DNA of 64,000 nucleotides from an uncultured Clostridia bacterium. Its GTDB lineage: Bacteria; Bacillota; Clostridia; Oscillospirales; Acutalibacteraceae. Of this stretch, positions 37,930-46,240 are shown piece after piece. Under the pieces are notes generated by a model. It made no database searches. It had not been told where the DNA came from and was given only the letters and a program-made list of their open reading frames with translations. The position numbers and the translations under genes are program-made. The stretch is taken from positions 1-64,000 of the forward strand of contig CAMVEX010000008.1 of the NCBI GenBank assembly GCA_947166625.1, given 5' to 3'. Numbering within the stretch: position 1 is the first letter of the stretch; every line of letters begins with the position of its first letter.

Positions 37930-38673
37930 ATGATACTCGAAGTAAAAAATATGAAAAAATCCTTCCCCGAGGCGGGTGAGGTGCTCAAAAATATAAATCT
38001 CTCGGTCGATAAGGGTGATGTTATCGCCGTGATCGGTCCCTCCGGCGGAGGGAAAACGACAATGCTGCGCTGCCTCAATTTCCTTGAAACTCCCGATTCG
38101 GGCACGATGATATTTGACGGCGCAGAGTATGATCTGAGGAATATAAGCAAATCGGATATTTACTCGATTAGAAAACATACGGGTTTCGTCTTTCAGAATT
38201 ACAATCTTTTTCTTAATAAGACGGCGATACAGAATGTTGCCGAAGGGCTTGTCACCGCAAGAAAGATGAATAAAAAAGAAGCCCGCGCAAAAGCGGAGCT
38301 TGCCCTGACGAATGTGGGGCTCGCCGACAGGCTCGATTATTATCCCAACCGGCTTTCGGGCGGCCAGCAACAGAGGGTCGCCATAGCCAGAGCGATGGCG
38401 ACGGACCCCGAAATAATCTATTTTGACGAGCCTACATCGGCGCTCGACCCCGAGCTTACCCGCGAGGTGCTCGATGTGATAAGAAGGCTCGCCGGCGAGG
38501 GCAGGACCATGGTCGTGGTCACTCACGAGCTTGAATTCGCCCGCAATATCGCTACCCGTATAGCCTTTATGGAAGACGGCGAGATCGTGACCTCTTCCGA
38601 CCCCGAAACATTCTTTTCATCCGTAAACAATGAGAGGATCGAGCAGTTTCTCTCAAATATTAAAATCAAATAG
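37930..38673 (+). CDS. Amino-acid ABC transporter ATP-binding protein
   Basis: GPSGGGKTTMLRCLNFLE, LSGGQQQRVAIARAMA. Confidence 0.95.
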   Translation: MILEVKNMKKSFPEAGEVLKNINLSVDKGDVIAVIGPSGGGKTTMLRCLNFLETPDSGTMIFDGAEYDLRNISKSDIYSIRKHTGFVFQNYNLFLNKTAIQNVAEGLVTARKMNKKEARAKAELALTNVGLADRLDYYPNRLSGGQQQRVAIARAMATDPEIIYFDEPTSALDPELTREVLDVIRRLAGEGRTMVVVTHELEFARNIATRIAFMEDGEIVTSSDPETFFSSVNNERIEQFLSNIKIK

Positions 38674-38687
38674 GAAAGGAAAACAAA

Positions 38688-39524
38688 ATGAAAGCATTAA
38701 AGAAAATCATTGCCGTTATTCTTGTCGGCATAATGGCTCTTACCCTTCTTGCAGGCTGCGGAGCCAAATCACCCGAAACTCCCTCCGAAGGAAGCAGTCA
38801 GCCGTCTGCCGACCGTCTTGCGGCTATCCGTGAGGCAGGCAAGATCATCGTAGCCCTTGAGGGCAACTGGGCTCCCTGGTCATATCACGATCCCGAAACC
38901 GACGCCGTTGTGGGCTTTGACGCGGATGTAGGCAGAGCTATCGCCGAAAAACTCGGAGTTGAGATCGAGATAATCGAAGCCCCGTGGGAATCTCTCTTTG
39001 CCGGCCTTGACAGCGGCAGATACGATCTTGTTATCAACGGCGTTGAGATCACCGACGAGAGAAGCGAAAAATACGAATTCTCCGTGCCTTACGGCTATAT
39101 TCACACCGCGCTTATCGTGCGCTCCGATAATGAAGAAATCAAGACCTTTGACGATCTCAAGGGCAAATCGACCGTAAATTCGCTGGGCAGCACCTATATG
39201 GAGCTCGCTGAAAGCTACGGCGCGAGCGCGGCCGGCGTTTCGACCCTTGCGGAGACACTCACCCAGGTGGTCCAGGGCAGAGTTGACGCCACTCTCAACG
39301 CCGATGTTTCATTCTATGACTATATGAATCAGCAGCCCGACGCTCCCCTTAAAATTGCGGCTCTCACCGAAGACGCTTCCTCGGTTGCCATCCCGATGAG
39401 AATGGGCGACGAATACGCCTCGCTCAGAGAAGCGGTAAATCAGGCGATCAGCGAACTGCTTGCAGACGGAACCATAGCGAAGCTCTCAAATCAGTATTTC
39501 GGCTCGGATATAAGCGTAAAATAA
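38688..39524 (+). CDS. Amino-acid ABC transporter substrate-binding lipoprotein
   Basis: Lipobox TLLAGCGAK; SBP_bac_3 features GFDADVGRAIAEKLGVEIE. Confidence 0.93.
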   Translation: MKALKKIIAVILVGIMALTLLAGCGAKSPETPSEGSSQPSADRLAAIREAGKIIVALEGNWAPWSYHDPETDAVVGFDADVGRAIAEKLGVEIEIIEAPWESLFAGLDSGRYDLVINGVEITDERSEKYEFSVPYGYIHTALIVRSDNEEIKTFDDLKGKSTVNSLGSTYMELAESYGASAAGVSTLAETLTQVVQGRVDATLNADVSFYDYMNQQPDAPLKIAALTEDASSVAIPMRMGDEYASLREAVNQAISELLADGTIAKLSNQYFGSDISVK

Positions 39525-39540
39525 TTTCAAAATACAATAG

Positions 39541-39591
39541 CATAAACAAAAAGTGATCATAAACAAAAAATGATCATAAACAAAAAATGCA
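39541..39591. repeat. Three tandem copies of a 17-bp unit CATAAACAAAAARTGAT
   Basis: cataaacaaaaagtgat / cataaacaaaaaatgat / cataaacaaaaaatgca. Confidence 0.9.
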
Positions 39592-39728
39592 CCCATCTGA
39601 GGTGATATATTAGGGATACTTAAAAATCAAGTATTTTAATGGCATCTTCAAGCGGGTGTCACAAGAAAAACGATTGTGTTAGAGCGAAAGCTCCTGCATG
39701 GTCGTTTTTGCTTTTTAATATTAAAAAC

Positions 39729-39762
39729 TACGCCCCACCGGGATTACCGATGAGGCGCTTTT
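39729..39762 (-). terminator. Terminator of SAP-domain gene
   Basis: GCCCCACCGG-GATTA-CCGATGAGGC imperfect stem with A/T flanks. Confidence 0.6.
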
Positions 39763-39772
39763 GTTTTATGTG

Positions 39773-40900
39773 TTATTTCCTTTTTGATATCAATTCTTGA
39801 ACTCGCTGTTTCCGTTTGATGAGATCTTCAGAAGGACCGTCATTCCATTTTATGTTTTGGATTTCTTTTTCAATTACTCTTAATTCTTCTTCATACATTT
39901 TGTATTTTCTAAGTATAATACAGGCATCACGATATACCGCTGGCATATCCGCGTGCTTATTAATAGCAATATAGAAATATACAAGAGCTTCTTTTAATTT
40001 GTTTTGTTCTTTCAAATCATAGCCCTTAGATGCCCATTTGAATGCGTCTCCGGGCTTTTTTGACTCGGATTCAATGAATTCTTTTTTCTTGTTTATAAAA
40101 TCAATTACATCTTCAGCAGAATCATTATTTGCTTCATTCAGGTTTTTTGTTTTATCTTCATTAGCGGAATCAACGCCAAACCTTCTTTTTTCTATACCGC
40201 CAACAACCGATTTCCAATTTGTGCCGTCGCCCTTCAACAACTTGTTAATATACCAAACATTAAACTGCTCACCGAAAGTATCATCCTCGGTTGTTTTGTG
40301 AGGGCTTCTAGCCATATAAGGTATATATGAGTTTATGCTTAATTCATCTTGTCCAAGTTCAGTTAATTCATATTTGGGAACATATGAATCTATTATTATT
40401 CTTTCTTCTGGTATTTGCTGCTTGATTCGTTCAATTAACTCTTCTTTTTTTCCTGAACTATCTAAGCCATTAGCAGAAAGAATTTTTTTCAGTTCATCAG
40501 CCTTAAGCGAATTCAAATATGAAGATTTGGGTGCCCATCTTAAAAAGCCGCGTTGTTCCAGTGATTTGAGAGCATTTCCAACATCTCTTATTCCATATTC
40601 AAACCACCATAATCCAGGATAGCCTGTTTTTGGCTTCGGATATTTACCTTTATTACAATAATCAAGTAGCATTACCTCAGCTACATAAAGTCCACGGGGA
40701 GTAGGATATGAAATCTTTTTTCGTTCATCAAAAGTGATGACTTTTCGCGCCATTTCAGTTCCAGGATATGAATAGAAAGTATAATAATTATCCGGCTGAT
40801 AGAACTCCCTTTCATCAGGGGAGATCGTGCTTGAATCGGCATATCTAAATTGACTAGAAGATGCGACCGCTTTGTTTTTAAATAAATCAAATAGTTTCAT
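39773..40900 (-). CDS. SAP-domain protein with C-terminal helical (TPR-like) region
   Basis: LKADELKKILSANGLDSSGKKEELIERIKQQIP SAP motif; start at 40900 behind AGGAGGG. Confidence 0.7.
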   Translation of the reverse strand: MKLFDLFKNKAVASSSQFRYADSSTISPDEREFYQPDNYYTFYSYPGTEMARKVITFDERKKISYPTPRGLYVAEVMLLDYCNKGKYPKPKTGYPGLWWFEYGIRDVGNALKSLEQRGFLRWAPKSSYLNSLKADELKKILSANGLDSSGKKEELIERIKQQIPEERIIIDSYVPKYELTELGQDELSINSYIPYMARSPHKTTEDDTFGEQFNVWYINKLLKGDGTNWKSVVGGIEKRRFGVDSANEDKTKNLNEANNDSAEDVIDFINKKKEFIESESKKPGDAFKWASKGYDLKEQNKLKEALVYFYIAINKHADMPAVYRDACIILRKYKMYEEELRVIEKEIQNIKWNDGPSEDLIKRKQRVQELISKRK

Positions 40901-40914
40901 TTTACCCTCCTGCA

Positions 40915-41157
40915 TTATGTGTCATATTTGTTATAGATGCCATCTTTGTTTGCAGATACAATTTCTGGGTATTTTGAAATCAGTTTGCTGTCAAAGTTTC
41001 TTTTACCATAACTGTATTCGGTATGGAGCGACCATCCCAATTCCCCGGAAACACTAGTAATATCAAAGTGAGCAGCAATTTCCTCTATTCGTAAAGGAAC
41101 GCTTTTCGGATATTGCTGGTTATGATATTTTATCATTTCAAAAGATGTCATTATCAA
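40915..41157 (-). CDS. Small protein, unknown (80 aa)
   Basis: MTSFEMIKYHNQQYPKSVPLRIEEIAAHFDITSVSGELGWSLHTEYSYGKRNFDSK...; same strand and close spacing with neighbours. Confidence 0.45.
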   Translation of the reverse strand: MIMTSFEMIKYHNQQYPKSVPLRIEEIAAHFDITSVSGELGWSLHTEYSYGKRNFDSKLISKYPEIVSANKDGIYNKYDT

Positions 41158-41179
41158 ACTCCAAATGTGTTTAGCGTCC

Positions 41180-41683
41180 CTATTTCTTTTCTATTTTAGG
41201 AAAGTCAATATCAGAATCGCCGCCGAGAATAGTTGCGAATACACCTATAACAGTAACAGCGGCGGCTGCACCTATGGCGGCCATCGTAGCAATGAACTTT
41301 TTATTTTCAGAATCTTTCATGCCCATACGGTCATGTACTTCAAGCATCTCGCCTATTATTATCTGTTTTTCATCAAATGATAAATCGTCTTTTTCTAATT
41401 CATTTTGCAGGGTTGTTATGATGCTATTGCACACATCATAATACTTCATAACAACCTCTGCATTATCATTTAACGCTTTGTCGAGAGTTTCCTTGTATGC
41501 TGTAATGATTTCCTTTGATTCATTTGAGAAATTTGGAAATTGTTCAAGTGCTTTTTTGGCAACTTCCGGATCCATCTTATCTAACATCGTTGCTAGTTTT
41601 ATTACGTGTTCTTTTTTTAGATGCCGAAAATCAGGTATTTCAAGTTTCTTGAGCGCTTTTTCCTCTGACAAAGGTTTAGCCAT
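41180..41683 (-). CDS. Helical protein with C-terminal transmembrane anchor
   Basis: Predicted coiled/helical body, C-term FIATMAAIGAAAAVTVIGVFATILGG; RBS GGGAGGG upstream. Confidence 0.65.
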   Translation of the reverse strand: MAKPLSEEKALKKLEIPDFRHLKKEHVIKLATMLDKMDPEVAKKALEQFPNFSNESKEIITAYKETLDKALNDNAEVVMKYYDVCNSIITTLQNELEKDDLSFDEKQIIIGEMLEVHDRMGMKDSENKKFIATMAAIGAAAAVTVIGVFATILGGDSDIDFPKIEKK

Positions 41684-41828
41684 TTATGAACCCTCCCTAT
41701 CAAAAACGAGCTTTTATTTCTAATAAATTTTATCACACTAAACGATATATTACAATATTATCTTTTTATTGATTGTCTTCCTTTTTTATGGTAAAATACC
41801 GTTGATAAAAAACACCGGAGACGTTACA

Positions 41829-42833
41829 ATGAATTACATCGGATCAAAATTTTCGCTTTTAGATTTTCTGCAAAATACTATAGATGAAGTTACGGGTATT
41901 ACCGATTATTCTGCTACTGTTTTTGCAGACTTGTTTGCCGGCACAGGTGTAGTAGGTGCAACATATAGGAAAAAAGGTTGTAAAGTAATTTCCAATGATA
42001 TTCAATATTATAGTTTCATTATAAACAAATACCTTATAGAAAATGAGCATAGTCCGGATTTGAGCTTGTTTGATTATTTGAATGAGCTAAAAGGTATAGA
42101 AGGTTTTGTATATAAGAATTATTGTGAAGGCTCTGGTAGTGGAAGAAATTATTTTACAAATAGCAATGGCAAGCGTTGTGATGCTATCCGAACAGAAATT
42201 GAAAAACTATTTATAGAAAAAAAGATAAACGAAGAAACATATTATTGCTGTTTAGCCGGACTCATTAATTCAATTGATAAATACGCAAATACCGCTTCAG
42301 TATATGGAGCTTTCCTTAAACACATAAAAAAATCTGCTCAAAAAGATTTTATCTTGGAACCTATTCCAGAGATTAAAGGTACAAAGGGAATCGTATATAA
42401 TAAAGATATAAACGAACTCGTAAAATCCATATCTGGTGATATTCTTTACTTGGACCCGCCATATAACGCAAGACAATATTGCACCAATTACCACGTTTTA
42501 GAAACAATTGCAAAGTATGACAATCCGATTTTAAATGGTGTAACCGGGTTGCGTGATTATAAAGAACAGAAAAGCGAGTATTGCTCCCGCCGAACAGTAA
42601 AGCAGGTATTTGATGATCTGATTAAAAATGCTGATTTCAAATACGTTTTCTTAAGCTATAATAATGAAGGATTAATGTCGTTTAGTGATATTCAAGAAAT
42701 AATGTCAAAATACGGCTATTACAAACAGTTCAGTCAGGAATATAAACGTTTTAAAGCAGATAAAGATGAGAACCGAAATATAGCGGCTAATTCGACAACG
42801 GAATATTTGCATTGCTTAATTAAGGAGAAATAA
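41829..42833 (+). CDS. DNA adenine methyltransferase (D12/Dam-like class)
   Basis: NYIGSKFSLLDFL, FADLFAGTGVVG, ILYLDPPYNARQY. Confidence 0.9.
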   Translation: MNYIGSKFSLLDFLQNTIDEVTGITDYSATVFADLFAGTGVVGATYRKKGCKVISNDIQYYSFIINKYLIENEHSPDLSLFDYLNELKGIEGFVYKNYCEGSGSGRNYFTNSNGKRCDAIRTEIEKLFIEKKINEETYYCCLAGLINSIDKYANTASVYGAFLKHIKKSAQKDFILEPIPEIKGTKGIVYNKDINELVKSISGDILYLDPPYNARQYCTNYHVLETIAKYDNPILNGVTGLRDYKEQKSEYCSRRTVKQVFDDLIKNADFKYVFLSYNNEGLMSFSDIQEIMSKYGYYKQFSQEYKRFKADKDENRNIAANSTTEYLHCLIKEK

Positions 42834-42836
42834 TAG

Positions 42837-43624
42837 ATGTCAAGATACAACGACATTGATTTATCAAAATGGCAAGAATATACAGATATTAATACCGACT
42901 CACTTTGGATTATTAACAGGCGTGATAACTCGGGAGCTCATTCTGGAAGCTATCACGGAAATTTTGTGCCTCAAATTCCACATCAGCTTTTCTCAAGATA
43001 TACTAAAAAAGGCGATTGGATACTTGATCCCTTTGCCGGAAGCGGAACCTCATTAATTGAGGCACAAAGAATGGGAAGAAATTCTATCGGTATTGATATT
43101 CAAGATTCAGTTGTTAAAGAAGCACAAGAAAGAATTGTTGCTGAAAAAAACCGGAATGTCGGACCGAATTATATATTGGCGACAGTTCAAAAGTTGATAT
43201 TGATTTATTATTAGCTGACAACGGCATTAAAAAAATTCAGTTTTTAATTCTTCATCCTCCATACTGGGATATAATTAAATTTTCAGATAACCCCGATGAT
43301 TTGTCAAACACCGACTCGCTTCAGGAGTTTCTTGATGGTTTTGGAAAAGTGATTGACAACACAATAAAGGTCCTTGAAAAAAACAGATATTGTGCTGTTG
43401 TTATCGGTGATAAATATGCTAACAGTCAAGTCGTTCCTCTTGGCTTTCATTGTATGAACACAATGCTTCAAAGGGGTCTTTTATTAAAAGCAATTTTAGT
43501 TAAAAACTTTGGCGATACAAAAGGAAAATCAAATCAGCAAGCAATATGGAGATACCGGGCACTTGCAAGTGATTTTTATATTTTCAAACACGAATACATT
43601 TTTGTGTTCAAAAAAGTAAAGTGA
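42837..43624 (+). pseudogene. Site-specific DNA methyltransferase (beta-type N6/N4), frameshifted
   Basis: ORF 42837-43214 has DPFAGSGTSLIEAQRMGRNSIGID; second frame gives GDSSKVDIDLLL...LILHPPYWDIIKF; one missing G near 43174 (ttggcgac vs ttgggcgac) separates them. Confidence 0.82.
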
Positions 43625-43647
43625 CGAGATAATCGCCACTTTATTTT

Positions 43648-44778
43648 TTATATATATTTTTCAAATAAAATGTTTTGGGCCGTTGTATTGAAACCGATAT
43701 ACTCTAAAGGACTGACTGTAGCACCGGAAATATTAAAACTAAAATTTTTATACAAATTGGTAATATCGGCTGGTATATTCCCTTTTGCTATTACAGTCGG
43801 AATAACGCGAATGTTTTTTAATTTATAATTTGGAATCACATAATCACTTAACCACTCTAAATACCAAACAATTTGAGAGGTTACTATGCTTTCATAAGGC
43901 GCCTCATCTTTGAGTTCCACTAATCGAATAATAACATCGTTTTTTGTCTCTTGTTTTATCATAATATCAATTCTTTGCATGCCGACACCACAAGAGACCT
44001 CGTTGCCAATCCAATAATTTTTAATGCTTTGATTAATCAAGAGCTTAGCTAATTGGCCTTTATCAAAATTTTGAGTGATAAACGCTTGAAGATGTGTCTC
44101 AAAGGCCTTATTATTATTTGCTTTAAATAAAAGCCGTGGCAGAATATTCAATGATTCTTTTCTTCCATTATATATTTGATTTTCAGAACTTTTAACTATT
44201 TTATTTAATGAACTATCAAAGGTAAGACTGTTTGAAGTCATTGTTACCCTATTGTTTTTTATTCTTAATTTTTCTAATAAATCTTCATATTCATAGTCCA
44301 TTATCATTGTGCAGCCGCGGTTACCTTTTAGTTTTCGATATATTAAACTCCAGCACAAATCGCTTGCCTTAGATTTCCCTTTTAAAGAATCTAAATACTC
44401 GTGTTCGGTGACTCCGTTGGGATAAACCTCATATGGTTTTATACATATTCTATAAGAAAGGCCTTTGCCAGTTTGTAATTTTAAATAGTTGTCGCCGTCA
44501 TTTTCATCAAAAAAAGGCAATGAAGCTACTTTAAACACACCAAAAAACTGGCCTTGATTGCCTCCTGATGCTTGTAAATAAAAAATCACATTATCATCAA
44601 TGCGAATTCTTGATATGTCGGCTATCATACCGACTAAGTTCCTTTCGGTAGTTGAATTAACCGATGCTGTTGAATTTGATAGAAACTCTGATTTTTTATC
44701 TTTTGCGCCGGTCCCAGCAAACATATATTCAAGATGATACTTAAAAGTGGTTGAATCAACAATAAAAACATGTGTCAT
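43648..44778 (-). CDS. Putative restriction nuclease: PUA/EVE-like N-terminus plus PD-(D/E)XK-like C-terminus
   Basis: N-term DDNVIFYLQASGGNQGQFFGVFKV..LCWSLIYRKLKGNRGCTMI; C-term VGMQRIDIMIKQETKNDVIIRLVELKDE (D-x21-ExK). Confidence 0.65.
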   Translation of the reverse strand: MTHVFIVDSTTFKYHLEYMFAGTGAKDKKSEFLSNSTASVNSTTERNLVGMIADISRIRIDDNVIFYLQASGGNQGQFFGVFKVASLPFFDENDGDNYLKLQTGKGLSYRICIKPYEVYPNGVTEHEYLDSLKGKSKASDLCWSLIYRKLKGNRGCTMIMDYEYEDLLEKLRIKNNRVTMTSNSLTFDSSLNKIVKSSENQIYNGRKESLNILPRLLFKANNNKAFETHLQAFITQNFDKGQLAKLLINQSIKNYWIGNEVSCGVGMQRIDIMIKQETKNDVIIRLVELKDEAPYESIVTSQIVWYLEWLSDYVIPNYKLKNIRVIPTVIAKGNIPADITNLYKNFSFNISGATVSPLEYIGFNTTAQNILFEKYI

Positions 44779-44779
44779 A

Positions 44780-45376
44780 TTATTTCTCCTTTAAGTGTCT
44801 TCTGAATTCAATCGGGTCATACCAAAAGCACCCAACGCACGCGTCCTCTTCATTATTGTGATGTGCGCCACCTTTGTAGTATGACATCGGATATCCTAAT
44901 TTTTTTGCGTCGTACCTAATTCCTGTTCTGCGACATTCTTTACAGAATTGCCTTTTTGCATCGTTGGCAGCTTTACTCAATGGTTGAAAATCTGAAAGAC
45001 GCTGGTCTTCGTTTTTCATTACCCGGTCTTCGTTTTTCATGCCGTTCTTATGGTCAACCTCCGGGTTTGACGTGCCTAATACAACACAGCGTTGCGCTGA
45101 TATTTCTCTTTTAATTGCCGGACTTATATGTTGTGAATAATCGCCCTGATTCAGACCATTTAACCTAATGCGATCAATGCCATTTCCAGGCGTGATACTT
45201 TTATCAAACTCAATAATGTATTTTTTTGCAAGTGTGGATTCTTTTCGTGCCCAAGAAGCCCCGTTCCCAAATTTTAAGTCGGCATATTCCCCAACAAACT
45301 CATTTGTGCTTATCCATCTGCTAATACCATTACTGTCGGGTTGAGCTAATTTTAAGAATAATTCTGTCTTTGTCAT
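44780..45376 (-). CDS. HNH-family type II restriction endonuclease-like protein
   Basis: CVVLGTSNPEVDHKNGMKNEDRVMKNEDQRLSDFQPLSKAANDAKRQFCKEC; C-term CVGC; 3' neighbour overlap with the other nuclease. Confidence 0.75.
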   Translation of the reverse strand: MTKTELFLKLAQPDSNGISRWISTNEFVGEYADLKFGNGASWARKESTLAKKYIIEFDKSITPGNGIDRIRLNGLNQGDYSQHISPAIKREISAQRCVVLGTSNPEVDHKNGMKNEDRVMKNEDQRLSDFQPLSKAANDAKRQFCKECRRTGIRYDAKKLGYPMSYYKGGAHHNNEEDACVGCFWYDPIEFRRHLKEK

Positions 45377-45540
45377 AATATCCCTCCTGCTCAAATAATA
45401 TCACACTCAAATAGAAAGCACAACATAAAGTGTAAAAATCGGCACAAAATGTTTGTGTATTATATACCCTATATTTTACTTGCTATCCGGGGCAGACAGA
45501 GTTAATATCACACTACCAAATTTAAAGGAGGTCATGTGAT

Positions 45541-45948
45541 ATGACAATCAAATTCAATGTTTCCGGCAGCAGAAGAACTGCGCTGGCGAAGGCCGTAGCC
45601 GAGTTTACGGGTGAAAAATCCAATTATCAGGGTCCGCCCTCATTCGCCTACACAGTCGGCAATTACACCATCAGCAGAAGCGGTGAGCTTGAGAAAGCAG
45701 ACGGGATTGCCCCGGAAATACTCGATTATCTTGCAGACCGCGGCTTTGAAGCGGAACCAGCCGAACCCACGAAACTGGAAATCGGTGTTTCGGAGAAAAC
45801 GGCAGACATCGAAACCCTGAAGGCGATTATCGCTTCAAAGGAAAATCTGCTGAAGCACGCATTCGCGACAGACGATGTTTCGCTTACGCTTGAAGACGGG
45901 AAGATATTATTGCAAACACAAAAACGGAAAACGCAGAGAGGTTCCTGA
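45541..45948 (+). CDS. Mobile-element-associated protein (N-terminal 'virulence-related' ICE family), truncated/fused at 3' end
   Basis: MTIKFNVSGSRRTALAKAVAEFTGEKSNYQGPPSFAYTVGNYTISRSGEL; strong RBS AAAGGAGG. Confidence 0.6.
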   Translation: MTIKFNVSGSRRTALAKAVAEFTGEKSNYQGPPSFAYTVGNYTISRSGELEKADGIAPEILDYLADRGFEAEPAEPTKLEIGVSEKTADIETLKAIIASKENLLKHAFATDDVSLTLEDGKILLQTQKRKTQRGS

Positions 45949-46145
45949 AACTTGTGCGCGGCAGGACGGAAATAGAAAAACTTGATGCGAGAATAATCCG
46001 TGAATTCGTAGATAGGGTTTATGTCCATAAGGCTGAGGTGTTTAACGGGCATAAAATCCAGCGTATTGATATCGCATGGAACTTTATCGGCATATTTGAC
46101 CCGCCTTCACCGGAAACCGAATACCTAAAAGAAATATCGGCATAG
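45903..46145 (+). pseudogene. C-terminal remnant (DUF4368-type) of a large serine recombinase
   Basis: In-frame DIIANTKTENAERFLKLVRGRTEIEKLDARIIREFVDRVYVHKAEVFNGHKIQRIDIAWNFIGIFDPP. Confidence 0.8.
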
Positions 46146-46240
46146 CCGGTAAAATACCAAACTATGCCGATGTTTTTTTTAGGAATATGCAATCCCTAAT
46201 GCACGACCATTTCGGGTGCATTTTTTATCTTCCGTGAGAA

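Larger units (their letters stand above)
39588..46220. mobile_element. Probable degenerate genomic island carrying R-M genes and a recombinase remnant
   Basis: Lower-GC coding style than flanks, ends with TGCACCC-N14-ATTAGGGAT (39588-39617) and inverted ATCCCTAAT-N13-GGGTGCA (46192-46220); large-serine-recombinase C-terminus at right end. Confidence 0.6.

Noticed and set aside
37215-38150. 311-aa ORF on - strand
   Set aside because: Antisense across the ABC permease/ATPase genes; shadow ORF.
39541-39591. Possible CRISPR array
   Set aside because: Three directly adjacent 17-bp units without spacers and no cas genes; simple tandem repeat. No CRISPR array was seen in the window.
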